From: Parathalassolituus penaei
Lineage (GTDB): Bacteria > Pseudomonadota > Gammaproteobacteria > Pseudomonadales > Oceanobacteraceae
Length of the DNA: 64,000 bases
Assembly (NCBI RefSeq): GCF_026626885.1
Contig: NZ_JAPNOA010000018.1
Span: 124,001-188,000 of the forward strand
Direction of reading: 5' to 3'
Shown: positions 25,818 to 33,746 of the stretch, piece by piece
Layout of the letters: each line of letters begins with the position of its first letter
Position numbering within the stretch: position 1 is the stretch's first letter
The notes under the pieces: generated by a model
Seen by the model: only the letters and a program-made list of their open reading frames with translations
Database searches by the model: none
What the model was told of the DNA's origin: nothing
Translations under genes and position numbers: made by a program

Positions 25818-26900
25818 TCAGGCGGTTTGGGGATGTTGGGCTGGCTGGTGATCGGTTGCGCTGCGTTGTGGCAATTCCCGCTGGATGTCGTATTCCGGGT
25901 TGTCGGTCTGGATCAGCAGGGCCGGCAGCATTTCGCGGATGGCACTGAAGGTGCTCGGGTACACCACCGGTAATTCGGCTTTCATCAGTTCATGCAGTTG
26001 TGGCAGGGCGTGGTACGGCACCATCGGGAACATGTGGTGTTCGGTGTGGTAATTCATGTTGGAGTAGATAAACCGGAATACCGGGTTCATCAGAATGGTG
26101 CGGCAGTTCAGGCGATGGTCGAGCACGTTCTCTGGCAGACCGGCGTGTTGCGTCAGACCAAAAATAAAGGCTATCCAGACACCGTACATACTCGGCAGCA
26201 CGCCAATCACCATCACCAGATAAAACGATTGCAGATGTAGCGCCAGCGCAATAATGGCGGCGTGTACCAGCAGCGTCTGGCGGGCATAACGGATCACTTT
26301 GGTCTGTTCGGTCAGCGGAATAAAGTTGCGTTCTTCGGAGTTGAGATCACCACCGGCGTGCTGCAGCAGGCTTTTGAGCGTGCCCCAGGTTTGTGGAATA
26401 CCGAACAGACCGGCGATCAGGCGGGCAATCTGTACCGGGCGTTTGGCCATGATTTCATAATCACGCCCGACCACGATGGTGTCGGTGTGATGACGGGCGT
26501 GGCTCCATTTCCAGACGTGGGATTCACGGAACACCATAAAGCTGGCGATCTGGTAAACGGCATCGTTCATCCAGCGGGTTTTGAACGCGGTGCCGTGGCT
26601 GCATTCGTGCCAGCGGGAGTCGGAGGCTGAACCGTACAACACGCCATACGCAACAAAGCAGGGAATGGCCCATAGAGTGCCCCAGCTCAGGTAACCCAGC
26701 CCGGCAAACAGTACCAGCAAGGCCAGCCACAACAGGGTATCGCGAATGGCCGGTGCATCACGGCGGGTCATCAGCGCTTTCATGGTTTTGCGGGGAATAT
26801 CGGTCTGATACCAGTTAGCCGACACCAGGCCAGCCGCATGGGCATGGGGGGTAGAGGCGCCGGTGAGGGAATAGTCGCGCCGGGTTCCGAATGAACTCAT
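25818..26900 (-). CDS. Desaturase-family oxygenase (MocD-like)
   Basis: 360 residues from ATG 26900 (GGAG 6 nt upstream). Integral membrane di-iron protein of the fatty acid desaturase superfamily. Histidine boxes are HECSHGTAFK, WKWSHARHHTDT and YSNMNYHTEHHMFPM, with a further GLTQHAGLP. Two hydrophobic hairpins (TLLWLALLVLFAGLGYLSW and AAIIALALHLQSFYLVMVIG) hold it in the inner membrane. Within a Rieske ferredoxin/reductase operon beside inositol-type genes, it resembles MocD, implicated in removing the O-methyl group of the rhizopine 3-O-methyl-scyllo-inosamine. A lipid substrate cannot be excluded by sequence alone. Confidence 0.85.
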   Translation of the reverse strand: MSSFGTRRDYSLTGASTPHAHAAGLVSANWYQTDIPRKTMKALMTRRDAPAIRDTLLWLALLVLFAGLGYLSWGTLWAIPCFVAYGVLYGSASDSRWHECSHGTAFKTRWMNDAVYQIASFMVFRESHVWKWSHARHHTDTIVVGRDYEIMAKRPVQIARLIAGLFGIPQTWGTLKSLLQHAGGDLNSEERNFIPLTEQTKVIRYARQTLLVHAAIIALALHLQSFYLVMVIGVLPSMYGVWIAFIFGLTQHAGLPENVLDHRLNCRTILMNPVFRFIYSNMNYHTEHHMFPMVPYHALPQLHELMKAELPVVYPSTFSAIREMLPALLIQTDNPEYDIQRELPQRSATDHQPAQHPQTA

Positions 26901-27128
26901 CTTGTTCTCCAATGTTCCGATCCAGACATCCAGAGATACTCTGAATCCATGTCTGGAATTATTGTTATTGTGGAATTTGGCCAGCCGAAAGCCCTTCAGA
27001 GACAATCCCTGAATCACCGGAAGGTAAAAGAACTGCAGGCTGGATGGAGAAAATGTACGTGAACGCCATGCCGGGAAACATGGCGGGTTTTAATCAAAAC
27101 ATATCCATAATCACAATCGGATAGTTTG

Positions 27129-27935
27129 TTACGGGCGCTTGCGGAAGGTTTCCCGGAAGGCTTTGGGCGACAAACCATGACAGGCCTTGAACTGCCGTGA
27201 GAAGTGAAAGGCGGTGGCGAATCCGCATTGTTCGGCAATGAGGTTGATGGCCAGCTCGGTATGGCGCAGCAGGCTTTCTGCCTGCTTGATTCGCAGCCGC
27301 CACAAATAACGCATGGGGGTGGTCTGGTAACTGCGGTTGAACTGGTTGATCAGATGATTGACCGAGCAGTGAGCCTGTTCGGCGATCTGTTCGAGGGTCA
27401 GTGGCTGGCTGTAAAAACGCGCCATAAAGCGGCAGGCACGGTGCACGCTGCGTGGAATGCCATCGGGGCGGTCGTCTTCCGGCACTTGCTGGATAGCCAG
27501 ATAAAACTGCAGCAGGGCTTCGCCCAGACGCTTCAGAACGACCTGCTGATCGATACGGGTATTGGCCGAAATCATCAGCCCCAGTTCGAGCAGCTGTTCC
27601 ATTTCCGGGGTAACGGTGAGCTGGATCGGCAGGGTTTGCAGGTGTTCCACCCACTCCTGTGGCAGCTGCTGGAAGTCGAGCTGGCACCAGCTGTGTTCAC
27701 TTTCCTGATCGGGATGAAAGTAATAGGACTCCTGGCGCTCCGGCAGCATCAGCGCCAGATTTCCCGGTTTGATGGCGGTGCGAATGCCGTCGACCTCAAT
27801 CTCCAGGCCACCGGAAATCAGATACACAAACTGGATGCCGCGCTGGATGCGTGGCCCCAGCTTGCCACCCGGTGGGTATTTGACGATGCCAAAAAACACC
27901 CGGCGCAGATCGGGTAAAAACTGGTCGGTCTGCAT
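27129..27935 (-). CDS. AraC-family regulator, cupin-sensor type
   Basis: 268 residues from ATG 27935, two bases after the lacI-type stop and with GGAG upstream. N-terminal cupin-like ligand domain (GIQFVYLISGGLEIEVDGIR, PGNLALMLPERQESYYFHPD). C-terminal double helix-turn-helix (LTLEQIAEQAHCSVNHLINQ, then AINLIAEQCGFATAFHFSRQ and GLSPKAFRETF). This is the AraC/RhaS sugar-responsive architecture. It is transcribed with the LacI gene, toward the oxygenase operon that begins 228 nt further on, so it probably activates that operon in response to a sugar or cyclitol. Confidence 0.92.
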   Translation of the reverse strand: MQTDQFLPDLRRVFFGIVKYPPGGKLGPRIQRGIQFVYLISGGLEIEVDGIRTAIKPGNLALMLPERQESYYFHPDQESEHSWCQLDFQQLPQEWVEHLQTLPIQLTVTPEMEQLLELGLMISANTRIDQQVVLKRLGEALLQFYLAIQQVPEDDRPDGIPRSVHRACRFMARFYSQPLTLEQIAEQAHCSVNHLINQFNRSYQTTPMRYLWRLRIKQAESLLRHTELAINLIAEQCGFATAFHFSRQFKACHGLSPKAFRETFRKRP

Positions 27936-27937
27936 GA

Positions 27938-29002
27938 TTACTCCGCCTCCGACCACAGGTTTTCAGCGGTGTAGAGCTCAAACGGCAGAATGACCCGCGA
28001 GCGCGCCGGGGTTTGCTGGTTGCTCAGCTCCAGCATCAGGTCCACCGCCGATTGCGCCAGCCGTGGCCGCGGGTGGGAGATAACGCAGTCAATCCAGCCT
28101 TCAATCAGGGCATCGCGGGTTTCATCGGTCAGCTCATTACAGACGGTAATCACGTCGCGCCGACCGCTATCGCGCAGCGCCTGAATCACCCCGCTGACGC
28201 CACCACCTGCGCAGTAAATCCCGGTGATATCCGGGTTGGCAGTTAACAGCTCCAGCGTCGCTTCTTCGGCCAGGCTGGCGTCTTCAAGGCTGACCACGGC
28301 TTCCACCAGCCGGATATCCGCAGCGTTTTCGCGGCAGTAGGAGCGGAAACTCACCTCACACAGCTCCTGACACAGATAACGATGGCTGCCCATCACAATG
28401 CCGACCTTGCCGGGACGTCCGCTAAGGCGGGTCAGCATCCAGGCCGCGGTGCGTCCGGCCGAACGATTATCCAGCCCCACATGCCCGGCCTGCGCAGGTG
28501 ACGACAGTTCACTAAGCAGGGTGATCACTGGCACCGGAGACTGCTCCAGCGCCAGATTCACCACCGGATGGTCGGCGGCGACCACCGCGATGGCATCACA
28601 CTGTTCAGTCAGGCGGCTGATGCCCTGCGTGACGGCCCGTGGGCCCAGCTCATCGAGGAACAGAATCTGGGCGCTGACATGCGGATAACGGCTGCAGGCT
28701 TCTTTCAGGGCCTGACCCAGTAACCGGTAGAACAGGGTGCTTTTCTTCTGCAACAGAAAGCCCAGCTGGCGTGGTGGTTCCCGGGTTTCGAGGTTGTTAC
28801 GAATCACCCGTGTGGCCCGGAACCCCAGTTGTTCCGCTGCTGCCAGCACTCGTCGGGCGGTGTCCTGACGTACTGGTGCCCGCTGGTTAACGACCCGGTC
28901 GACGGTGGCAACACCAACACCCGCCAGTTCGGCGACATCCTGCATGGTGACACGTTTACTGGCGCCGGAATCATCGGCCGGGTGGTCTGGCTGGTCACTC
29001 AT
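27938..29002 (-). CDS. LacI-family repressor
   Basis: 354 residues. N-terminal LacI helix-turn-helix and hinge: VTMQDVAELAGVGVATVDRV, NQRAPVRQDTARRVLAAAEQ. Periplasmic-binding-protein-like core follows (QLGFLLQKKSTLFYRLLGQA, VGIVMGSHRYLCQELCEVSF, DITGIYCAGGGVSGVIQALR). VATVDRV instead of the usual VSTVSR is a sub-type seen in inositol/sugar regulators. Divergent from the dehydrogenase gene, with two palindromes between them that could be its operators. Start ATG 29002 has GGAG upstream. Confidence 0.93.
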   Translation of the reverse strand: MSDQPDHPADDSGASKRVTMQDVAELAGVGVATVDRVVNQRAPVRQDTARRVLAAAEQLGFRATRVIRNNLETREPPRQLGFLLQKKSTLFYRLLGQALKEACSRYPHVSAQILFLDELGPRAVTQGISRLTEQCDAIAVVAADHPVVNLALEQSPVPVITLLSELSSPAQAGHVGLDNRSAGRTAAWMLTRLSGRPGKVGIVMGSHRYLCQELCEVSFRSYCRENAADIRLVEAVVSLEDASLAEEATLELLTANPDITGIYCAGGGVSGVIQALRDSGRRDVITVCNELTDETRDALIEGWIDCVISHPRPRLAQSAVDLMLELSNQQTPARSRVILPFELYTAENLWSEAE

Positions 29003-29382
29003 ATTGGCTCCTGTCGGGATGCTTGGGTTGCCCGGGTGGGGGTTCTTGAAAACACGGGTTTAGGTTGTTGATGGTTTGATAGGTTCTATCATTTTTATCA
29101 AATCGGGCCACTGAAAGTTTTGATTGAAAGCGGTCGTGGGCAATTGTTGGATGCCATTTTCTGCTTCTAGAATGGCCACTAACAGACCAACAGTCCAGAA
29201 CAGCGGATGGTTTCTGTTGCGCAAAATAATAACAAAAACAGTGATATGCCAGTCTTCGCGGCAAGTGTGACCGATGTTGATACATCGGCAAACTGAATCC
29301 CTGATGTTTGTTATGACCTCTGCCAGCCGAATGCCTCTGATGTCCTGATATTTTGATAGCTTGATAGATCGAGGCAACCATC
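29003..29382. promoter_or_regulatory. Divergent regulatory region of the moc-like island
   Basis: Two palindromes are visible. TGATAGGTTCTATCA (29077-29091) lies near the LacI gene, and CCGATGTTGATACATCGG (29271-29288) lies about 95 nt before the dehydrogenase start. Direct TTGATAG copies at 29353-29359 and 29361-29367 abut the dehydrogenase ribosome-binding site. They are candidate sites for the LacI- and AraC-type proteins encoded next door. No gene is present. Confidence 0.6.
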
Positions 29383-30390
29383 ATGAGTTTGCGTGTGGGT
29401 GTAATTGGCACCGGAGCCATCGGCCGCGTTCACATCGAACGCATTACCAACCGCCTGACCGGTGCGGCGATTGTCGCCGTTAACGATGTGAGCCGCTCGC
29501 TGGCGGAAAAAGCGGTGCAGGATTTCGGCATCAACGCTGAAGTGTTTACCAGCGGTGTTGATCTGATTCGCAGCGATTCAGTGGATGCGGTGATTGTGGC
29601 CTCCTGGGGCCCGACCCACGAAGAATTTGTGCTGGCCGCCATTGCCGCTGGCAAACCGGTGTTCTGTGAAAAACCTCTGGCGGTGACCGCTGGTGGTTGC
29701 AAGGCGATTGTGGAAGCCGAAATGGCCGCCGGTCGCAAGCTGGTACAGGTTGGTTTTATGCGCCGTTACGACCTGGCCTATCGCCAGCTCAAGGATGTGA
29801 TTGTGAACAATCGCATTGGTGCGCCACTGACCCTGAACTGTGCTCACCGTGCACCGGCTGCGCCGGGGTTTGCCGGTGACATGGCGATTACCGATTCCTG
29901 TGTGCACGAGTTTGATGTGTTGCGCTGGTTGCTGGCCGATGACTACGTGTCTGCCCAGGTGATCCTGCCACGCAAGACCTCTCTGTGTGATGAGCAGCTG
30001 CAAGATCCACATGTGATCCAGCTGCGTACCCGTTCCGGGGTGCATATCAGCATCGAGAGTTTTGTGAACGCCCAGTATGGCTATGACATTCGTTGTCAGG
30101 TGACCGGTGAAACCGGTATCGCCCATCTGGCGCAGCCGATCAGTGTGACTCTGCAAACCGCAGCCACAGAGCAGTCGGCCATTATCGTTGATTGGCAGGA
30201 GCGTTTTGTCGACGCCTTCGATCGTGAGTTCCAGTGCTGGATCAACGACACCCTCAAGGGTGAGATGAACGGCCCGAGCGCGTGGGATGGTTATGTGGTG
30301 GCAGTAACGGCCGATGCCTGTGTGAAAGCCAAGTATTCCGGCCTGATCGAAGCGATCAGCCTGCCAGAAACCCCGGCTTTTTATGCCTGA
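29383..30390 (+). CDS. Gfo/Idh/MocA dehydrogenase, inositol 2-dehydrogenase-like
   Basis: 335 residues. Rossmann N-terminus RVGVIGTGAIGRVHIERIT, family signature PVFCEKPLAV (EKP lysine), and the catalytic segment ITDSCVHEFDVLRWLL, whose Asp and His match those of inositol dehydrogenase (IolG). VQVGFMRRYDLAYRQLKDVI is also characteristic of the IolG/MocA branch. It oxidises a cyclitol or sugar hydroxyl with NAD(+). First gene of the plus-strand half-operon, with GAGG spaced 9 nt from ATG. Likely substrate: myo- or scyllo-inositol or its amino derivative, by context. Confidence 0.88.
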   Translation: MSLRVGVIGTGAIGRVHIERITNRLTGAAIVAVNDVSRSLAEKAVQDFGINAEVFTSGVDLIRSDSVDAVIVASWGPTHEEFVLAAIAAGKPVFCEKPLAVTAGGCKAIVEAEMAAGRKLVQVGFMRRYDLAYRQLKDVIVNNRIGAPLTLNCAHRAPAAPGFAGDMAITDSCVHEFDVLRWLLADDYVSAQVILPRKTSLCDEQLQDPHVIQLRTRSGVHISIESFVNAQYGYDIRCQVTGETGIAHLAQPISVTLQTAATEQSAIIVDWQERFVDAFDREFQCWINDTLKGEMNGPSAWDGYVVAVTADACVKAKYSGLIEAISLPETPAFYA

Positions 30391-30443
30391 GCCGATTCGT
30401 ACGGAATTTCTGATTCACACTGTTTGCGGAGCGTAACGCTGTT

Positions 30444-31385
30444 ATGAAACTGTCTTTTTGTACCGACAGCCTGGGGCATCTGAGCTACACCGAGATGCTG
30501 GATTACCTCAAGGCCATGGATGTTCACTACGTTGAAATGACCACTGGCGGCTGGTCGTCGGCACCCCACGTGCGGATGGACCAACTGCTGGCCAGCTCGG
30601 AAGCCCGCAGTGTTTTCCTGAACGAACTGGAAATCCGCGGCATGCAGATTGCCGCCCTTAACGTCTCCGGCAACCCGCTGGACCCGGGCGCGATGGGCAA
30701 GGCCCACGCCAAGGCCGCCTTCGACACCATGGAACTGGCGGGTCTGCTGGGCGTGAAAAAGATTGTGATGATGAGTGGTCTGCCAGCGGCAGCACCGGGT
30801 GATACCGTGCCGAACTGGATTACCTATACCGTCAGCTGGCCAGCTTCGCTGAAAGAGCGTCTGGACTACCAATGGAACGACGTGGCCATCCCGTTCTGGA
30901 AAGAGCTGGTGGCCCATGCCGAGAAACACGGCGTGCAAAAGATTGCGCTGGAAAACTTCAGCTCCATGCTGGTCTGGAACCCGGAAACCCTGTTCCGTCT
31001 GCGTGATGCCGTAGGCCCAATGGTGGGTCTGAACCTCGACCCGAGCCACCTGATCTGGATGGGGGCTGATCCGATTGCTGCCGCTCGTGCTCTGGGCCCG
31101 GCGATTCACCATGTACACGGCAAGGACGTTCGTCTGGAGCGTGGTCTGGTGGATGTAAACGGTCTGCTCGAAACCAAGGTGGTGACCGATGTTGCCAACC
31201 GCGCCTGGAACTACGTGGCCGTTGGTTGTGGTCAGGACCTGCAGTGGTGGAAAGAATTTTTCTCGGTCGTTCGCATGATGGGCTACAACGATCATGTATC
31301 GCTGGAAATGGAAGACCTGACCATGTCGGTGGAAGCCGGTATCAAGACCTCGATCGCCGCTCTGAAACAATCCATCAGTCTCTGA
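30444..31385 (+). CDS. Sugar phosphate isomerase/epimerase (IolE/MocC-like)
   Basis: 313 residues, xylose-isomerase-like TIM barrel. Segments at strand ends fit metal binding: MDVHYVEMTTGGWSSAPHVR, ALNVSGNPLDPG, KIALENFSSMLVWNPE, VGLNLDPSHLIWMGAD and IHHVHGKDVRL. FDPSHL and HGKD motifs are typical of the IolE/MocC side of the family. It follows the dehydrogenase by 53 nt and probably handles the ketone that enzyme makes. It is not a close duplicate of the isomerase at 23410, so two steps or two substrates are implied. Confidence 0.87.
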   Translation: MKLSFCTDSLGHLSYTEMLDYLKAMDVHYVEMTTGGWSSAPHVRMDQLLASSEARSVFLNELEIRGMQIAALNVSGNPLDPGAMGKAHAKAAFDTMELAGLLGVKKIVMMSGLPAAAPGDTVPNWITYTVSWPASLKERLDYQWNDVAIPFWKELVAHAEKHGVQKIALENFSSMLVWNPETLFRLRDAVGPMVGLNLDPSHLIWMGADPIAAARALGPAIHHVHGKDVRLERGLVDVNGLLETKVVTDVANRAWNYVAVGCGQDLQWWKEFFSVVRMMGYNDHVSLEMEDLTMSVEAGIKTSIAALKQSISL

Positions 31386-31498
31386 TGGATCTGGCCGTAG
31401 CGGTCGGCCCTGGCCGCTACGGCTTTATCACCAGCACCGTACAAGCCCGGTAGGGTCAATGGCTTGTTCATGAATAATAAGAAAACGAGGACACCAAG

Positions 31499-32449
31499 AT
31501 GAAAGCATTTAGCAAAACCCTGATGGCCGCCGTAATCAGCGCGGGCTGTGTACTGGCTGCACCGGTGCATGCCGCCGACAAGATCAAGCTGGGCGTCACC
31601 CTGTTCAGCTTCGACGATAACTTCCTGTCGGTCCTACGCAACAGCATCGAGCAGTCTGCTCGTGATCAGGGTGTGGACTTCCAGGTGGAAGACGCCAAGA
31701 ACGAGATTGGCACCCAGCTGAACCAGATCCAGAATTTTATCGCCGCCGGTGTGGACGCCATCATTGTGGATACCGTCGATTCTGACTCCACTCGCGCCAT
31801 GACCGACTATGCCAAGGATGCCGGTATTCCGCTGGTATTCGTAGGCCGTCGCCCGATCAACGTTGACTCCCTGCCGGATAACCAGGCGTTTGTGGCATCC
31901 AACGAAGACGAATCCGGCACCCTGCAAACCCAGGAAGTCTGCCGTCTGCTGGGTGGCAAGGGTGATGTGCTGGTGATGATGGGTACACTGGGTGACAACG
32001 CCGCCGTTCAACGTACCGCTGACATTCACAAGGTGCTGGAACGTCCTGAGTGCAAAGGCATGAAGATTGTTGAAGAGCAGACCGCTGACTTCATGCGCAC
32101 CAAGGGTAACGACCTGATGACCAACTGGCTGACGGCTGGTCTGGAGTTCGATGCCATCATCGCCAACAACGACGAGATGGCGATTGGTGCGATTCAGGCG
32201 CTGAAGGCTGATGGTCGCAAGATGGATTCTGTCGTGATTGCCGGTATCGACGCCACCGCTGACGCCCTGACTGCCATGCAAGCCGGTGATCTGGACGTGA
32301 CTGTATTCCAGAACGCTGCGGCGCAAGGCCGTCAGGCGGTGGAAGCGGCGGTGAAGCTGGTGAAAGGTGTGGATGTGGATCAGAAGGTGTGGGTGCCGTT
32401 TGAACTGGTGACCCCGGCCAATATGGACAAGTACATCAAGCGCAACTGA
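31499..32449 (+). CDS. Periplasmic sugar/rhizopine-binding protein
   Basis: 316 residues with a Sec signal (MKAFSKTLMAAVISAGCVLA, cleaved near VHA|AD). Ribose/galactose-type binding protein (pentose cluster of ABC SBPs): KLGVTLFSFDDNFLSVLRNS, QNFIAAGVDAIIVDTVDSDS, FDAIIANNDEMAIGAIQAL and VIAGIDATADAL. It resembles rhizopine-binding MocB and inositol-binding IbpA proteins. The permease and ATPase genes that should accompany it are absent: a terminator and a repeat block follow. It may use a transporter encoded elsewhere. Confidence 0.88.
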   Translation: MKAFSKTLMAAVISAGCVLAAPVHAADKIKLGVTLFSFDDNFLSVLRNSIEQSARDQGVDFQVEDAKNEIGTQLNQIQNFIAAGVDAIIVDTVDSDSTRAMTDYAKDAGIPLVFVGRRPINVDSLPDNQAFVASNEDESGTLQTQEVCRLLGGKGDVLVMMGTLGDNAAVQRTADIHKVLERPECKGMKIVEEQTADFMRTKGNDLMTNWLTAGLEFDAIIANNDEMAIGAIQALKADGRKMDSVVIAGIDATADALTAMQAGDLDVTVFQNAAAQGRQAVEAAVKLVKGVDVDQKVWVPFELVTPANMDKYIKRN

Positions 32450-32505
32450 TAGCGGTTTGATGCCAATGTTTGACGAGTAGTGCCCTGGCAGGCATTTATC
32501 CTCTT

Positions 32506-32530
32506 ACCGGGCTGGCTGCCCGGTTTTTTT
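32506..32530 (+). terminator. Terminator of the binding-protein operon
   Basis: ACCGGGC (32506-32512) and GCCCGGT (32518-32524) form a 7-bp stem with a 5-nt loop followed by seven T. It closes the transcript of the three plus-strand genes and confirms that no transporter genes follow. Confidence 0.92.
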
Positions 32531-32613
32531 ATTTTGGGCCGACGGCTGGCGTCCTTCTCGTTCCCACGTGGGAATGCTGCGGTTTTTACTTGATCGGCGT
32601 CTGGCGCAACGCC

Positions 32614-32868
32614 GCTTGCCCTGCCTGGGGGACCTTGTCCCCCGGCCGGGCGGCCGTCCCCCTGCTTTTGCCCGACTGGGCTCGTTTACCCGGTTTTCAC
32701 CGACAACGGCGTTTCGACCCCGACCCGATGGCACGTCCCTGTGCCAGCGGGTCTGGCGGGGCATCCATGCCCCGGCCGGGGCGGCCGTTGCGGTGAATCC
32801 CGGCTCGCCCAGATGGGCATTCTGCGGCCAGCTACGCTGGGTGAAGCCGGTGTTGATTGATACTGTTC
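32614..32868. repeat. Dispersed structured repeat, copy B
   Basis: Same core as copy A, with the CTTTTGCCC variant (one base longer than copies A, D and E at this point). It is followed by GTGAAGCCGGTGTTGATTGATACT, also found after copy E in slightly changed form. Copies B, C and D stand in a row between the binding-protein and MBL genes. Confidence 0.85.
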
Positions 32869-32917
32869 GTCTGGCGTCTGGCGTCTGGCGTCTGGCGTCT
32901 GGCGTCTGGCGTCTGGC
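32869..32917. repeat. Heptamer tandem repeat GTCTGGC, 7 units
   Basis: Seven perfect head-to-tail copies of GTCTGGC between repeat copies B and C. Shorter runs lie before copy D (33305-33318). Confidence 0.9.
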
Positions 32918-32953
32918 CGGGCCGCGATCGGATCTGGCGTCTGGCGCAACGCC

Positions 32954-33252
32954 GCTTGCCCTGCCTGGGGGACCTTGTCCCCCGGCCGGGCGGCCGTCCC
33001 CCTGCTTTTGCCCGACTGGGCTCGTTTACCCGGTTTTCACCGACAACGGCGTTTCGACCCCGACCCGATGGCACGTCCCTGTGCCAACGGGCCTTGCGGG
33101 GCATCCATGCCCCGGCCGGGTCGGCCGTTGCGGTGAATCCCGGCTCGCCCAGATGGGCATTCTGCGGCCAGCTACGCTGGGGGATGCTGTATTTTTTGTA
33201 GGAACTGCCGTTGGTTGTGATGGCGTGGCGGTTATTTGCGATGTTGATGGAT
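32954..33252. repeat. Dispersed structured repeat, copy C
   Basis: Nearly identical to copy B in its first ~120 bp, but the later part and tail (TGGCGTGGCGGTTATTTGCG) agree with copy A. It thus looks recombinant between variants. A TTCCCACGTGGGAA palindrome follows at about 33268-33282. Confidence 0.85.
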
Positions 33253-33326
33253 TTCTCGTTCCCACGTTCCCACGTGGGAATGCTGCTGTTTTTACTTGAT
33301 CGACGTCTGGCGTCTGGCGCAAAGCT

Positions 33327-33583
33327 GCTTGCCCTGCCTGGGGGACCTTGTCCCCCGGCCGGGCGGCCGTCCCCCTGCTTAGCCCTGCTGGGCTCATTTA
33401 TCCGGTTTTCACCGACAACGGCGTTTCGACCCCGACCCGATGGCACGTCCCTGTGCCAACGGGTCTGGCGGGGCATCCATGCCCCGGCCGGGTCGGCCGT
33501 TGCGGTGAATCCAGGCTCGCCCAGATGGGCATTCTGCGGCCAGCTGCGCTGGGTGAAATCGTTTCAAATTGATGCTCTGTTGT
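33327..33583. repeat. Dispersed structured repeat, copy D
   Basis: Core with hairpins GGGGGA/TCCCCC (33340-33356), GGCAC/GTGCC (33442-33457), GGGGCAT/ATGCCCC (33470-33485) and GCCC/GGGC (33519-33530). Its 3' flank differs from the other copies after GGGTGAA. A TGTGGGCATTTATGCCCACA hairpin follows at about 33584-33603. Confidence 0.85.
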
Positions 33584-33613
33584 AGTGTGGGCATTTATGC
33601 CCACAAAAATCGC

Positions 33614-33655
33614 GCCCGACGTCCGACGCCCGACGCCCGACGCCCGACGCCCGAC
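33614..33655. repeat. Heptamer tandem repeat GCCCGAC, 6 units
   Basis: Units GCCCGAC with one GTCCGAC variant, head to tail, between copy D and the MBL gene. Same consensus (GNCYGRC) and orientation as the GTCTGGC run at 32869. Confidence 0.88.
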
Positions 33656-33746
33656 ATCAAACGCCCTACGGCCAAAGTGCGGTGGCGGTGGGATGGCGGG
33701 CGGGGTAGTCTCGTTGAGTTTCCCATTTTGCAGGAGCATGTGCCCG

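Noticed and set aside
32869-32917. Heptamer array considered as a CRISPR-like or integron-type array
   Set aside because: Units are 7 bp without spacers, and no cas or integrase gene is present.
32568-33584. Open frames running through the dispersed repeats (e.g. 32568-33299 plus, 32832-33476 minus)
   Set aside because: One-base indels between repeat copies shift every frame, while the hairpins are conserved, so they are not genes.
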